In this document: piece by piece, positions 6,121 to 6,789 of the stretch | Layout of the letters: each line of letters opens with the position of its first letter | How positions within the stretch are numbered: position 1 is the stretch's first letter | NCBI GenBank assembly: GCA_003484265.1 | Contig: DNDO01000122.1 | Coordinates: 28,378-35,166, forward strand | DNA from: Anaerolineae bacterium | GTDB taxonomy: Bacteria; Chloroflexota; Anaerolineae; Anaerolineales; Villigracilaceae | Direction of reading: 5' to 3' | DNA: 6,789 nt | Notes under the pieces: model-generated | Told to the model about the DNA's origin: nothing | Databases searched by the model: none | What the model saw: only the letters and a program-made list of their open reading frames with translations | Made by a program: the position numbers and the translations under genes

Positions 6121-6543
6121 TCAACCACCAAGGTGCATATTTGATTCAATATACGAGCGCAATATCATCACCGCCGCCAGCGCATCGTGATGACCTTTGC
6201 GTTTCTTGCGCGAGACTCCCATTTCGATAACTGTGGCACGCGCGTCTTTTGTACTGAACGATTCGTCGACAAGTTCGATGGAAATGTTCGTTTGCTCTTT
6301 CAATACTTCCGCAAAATTTGCAGCGCGCCTGCCTGCGAGGTTCGGCTCCCCTTCTTCGTCGAAAGATTGACCGATGATGATCAATTCAACAGCGTTTTCG
6401 GACGCAAGGTTAGCAACCTGCGCGGCATCCATCAGGCGCGTGGTGTGCTTGATGACTTGTAATGGGCTGGCAATGGTCGCGGTCGGGTCGCTGAGCGCGA
6501 GACCGATCCGCTTTTCGCCGTGATCAACTGCCAATATTCTCAT
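6121..6543 (-). CDS. ruvX: YqgF/RuvX family putative Holliday junction resolvase / pre-16S rRNA nuclease
   Basis: The 140-residue protein matches the usual YqgF size (about 140). It has an RNase H-like fold with the expected acidic residues: D7 in AVDHGEKRIGLALSD, E94 in LVDESFST, and D120 in GHHDALAAVMIL. The middle strand and loop (ELIIIGQSFDEEGEPN) correspond to the family's IVVGLP-like segment, with a noticeably different loop sequence. The family is proposed to resolve Holliday junctions and, in E. coli, to process the 5' end of 16S rRNA; it is cytoplasmic and usually essential. The start at 6543 is favoured over ATG 6555 because GAAAGG stands four bases before it and MRILAVD is the typical beginning. 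It lies directly upstream of mltG and probably shares its transcript. Confidence 0.93.
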   Translation of the reverse strand: MRILAVDHGEKRIGLALSDPTATIASPLQVIKHTTRLMDAAQVANLASENAVELIIIGQSFDEEGEPNLAGRRAANFAEVLKEQTNISIELVDESFSTKDARATVIEMGVSRKKRKGHHDALAAVMILRSYIESNMHLGG

Positions 6544-6547
6544 ACAA

Positions 6548-6553
6548 CCTTTC
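6548..6553 (-). promoter_or_regulatory. Ribosome binding site of ruvX
   Basis: On the minus strand GAAAGG precedes ATG 6543 by four bases. No comparable site precedes the in-frame ATG at 6555, so this site decides the start. Confidence 0.6.
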
Positions 6554-6609
6554 ATAGCCGCAGAGTTCTTGAGATAAAGCCCTAAGAAATCTGTTTTCCA
6601 TTTGGCAAA

Positions 6610-6789
6610 TTATTGCGTCACAACTTCAATCCGAAATGGGACGATCGGCACCCAGGGCCACCAAGAGGGACTCAACGTAACTCTCGGCTTGCTCAACAGC
6701 GGAAGATTCTCGTCGAGCCGCGATTGCGCATCAGACGAACCAAACCCTAGAATAAGTTGGGTTACATAGGCGGTGTTCACTTGTTGAAC
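6610..6789 (-). CDS. 3' end of an unrecognised protein gene with a tryptophan/proline-rich tail, partial
   Basis: Reading leftward from the window edge, a frame is open for 59 codons and ends with TAA at 6612-6610; its start lies outside. The visible part includes a helical stretch (about TAYVTQLILGFGSSDAQSRL), a linker LPLLSKPRVTLSP, and a hydrophobic end WWPWVPIVPFRIEVVTQ that looks like a last beta-strand. The composition is clearly protein-like. I do not recognise the family with confidence. The gap to ruvX is 66 bases, in the same orientation, so it may be the upstream gene of the ruvX-mltG unit. Confidence 0.65.
   Translation of the reverse strand, partial: VQQVNTAYVTQLILGFGSSDAQSRLDENLPLLSKPRVTLSPSWWPWVPIVPFRIEVVTQ

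Noticed and set aside
1..6789. Mobile element, CRISPR array, tRNA or toxin-antitoxin locus
   Set aside because: No transposase, regular direct repeats, cloverleaf or paired small genes could be seen on either strand.

Overview
The window looks like ordinary chromosomal DNA from a Chloroflexota bacterium, most likely of the Anaerolineae. This is inferred from gene content: an amidohydrolase fused to a CYTH domain, P/T-rich secreted proteins, and a ruvX-mltG pair. No rRNA or other marker gene confirms it. Base composition appears near 50% GC, with no obvious island boundary, insertion sequence, CRISPR array or tRNA.

Layout. Positions 1-4555 hold a plus-strand run of five genes, four junctions of which are overlapping or short: the 3' end of a probable CinA-family gene (to 224), an anchored M14-type zinc carboxypeptidase (214-1188), a 658-residue nucleoside deaminase-like amidohydrolase carrying a C-terminal CYTH domain (1246-3222), and two membrane proteins of unknown function (3235-4239 and 4232-4555). 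A clear hairpin lies between the carboxypeptidase gene and the ribosome binding site of the amidohydrolase gene. A 362-base non-coding stretch rich in inverted repeats (4556-4917) separates this run from the convergent minus-strand genes. Those are, in their own reading order, the 3' end of an unrecognised gene (6789 to 6610), ruvX/yqgF (6543 to 6121) and mltG (6021 to 4918).

How the genes fit together. RuvX (a YqgF-family RNase H-fold nuclease) and MltG (a membrane-bound glycan-strand terminase) form a conserved housekeeping neighbourhood. On the plus strand, CinA (nucleotide salvage) and the adenosine-type deaminase both point to nucleotide or nucleoside metabolism. The carboxypeptidase and the two membrane proteins act at the cell surface and may simply be co-transcribed. 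The most unusual item is the deaminase-CYTH protein. Its two domains would be expected to act on a nucleoside and on a polyphosphate or triphosphate respectively, and the CYTH half has replacements at two normally acidic metal-binding positions. I found no strong evidence for a wholly new multi-gene system.
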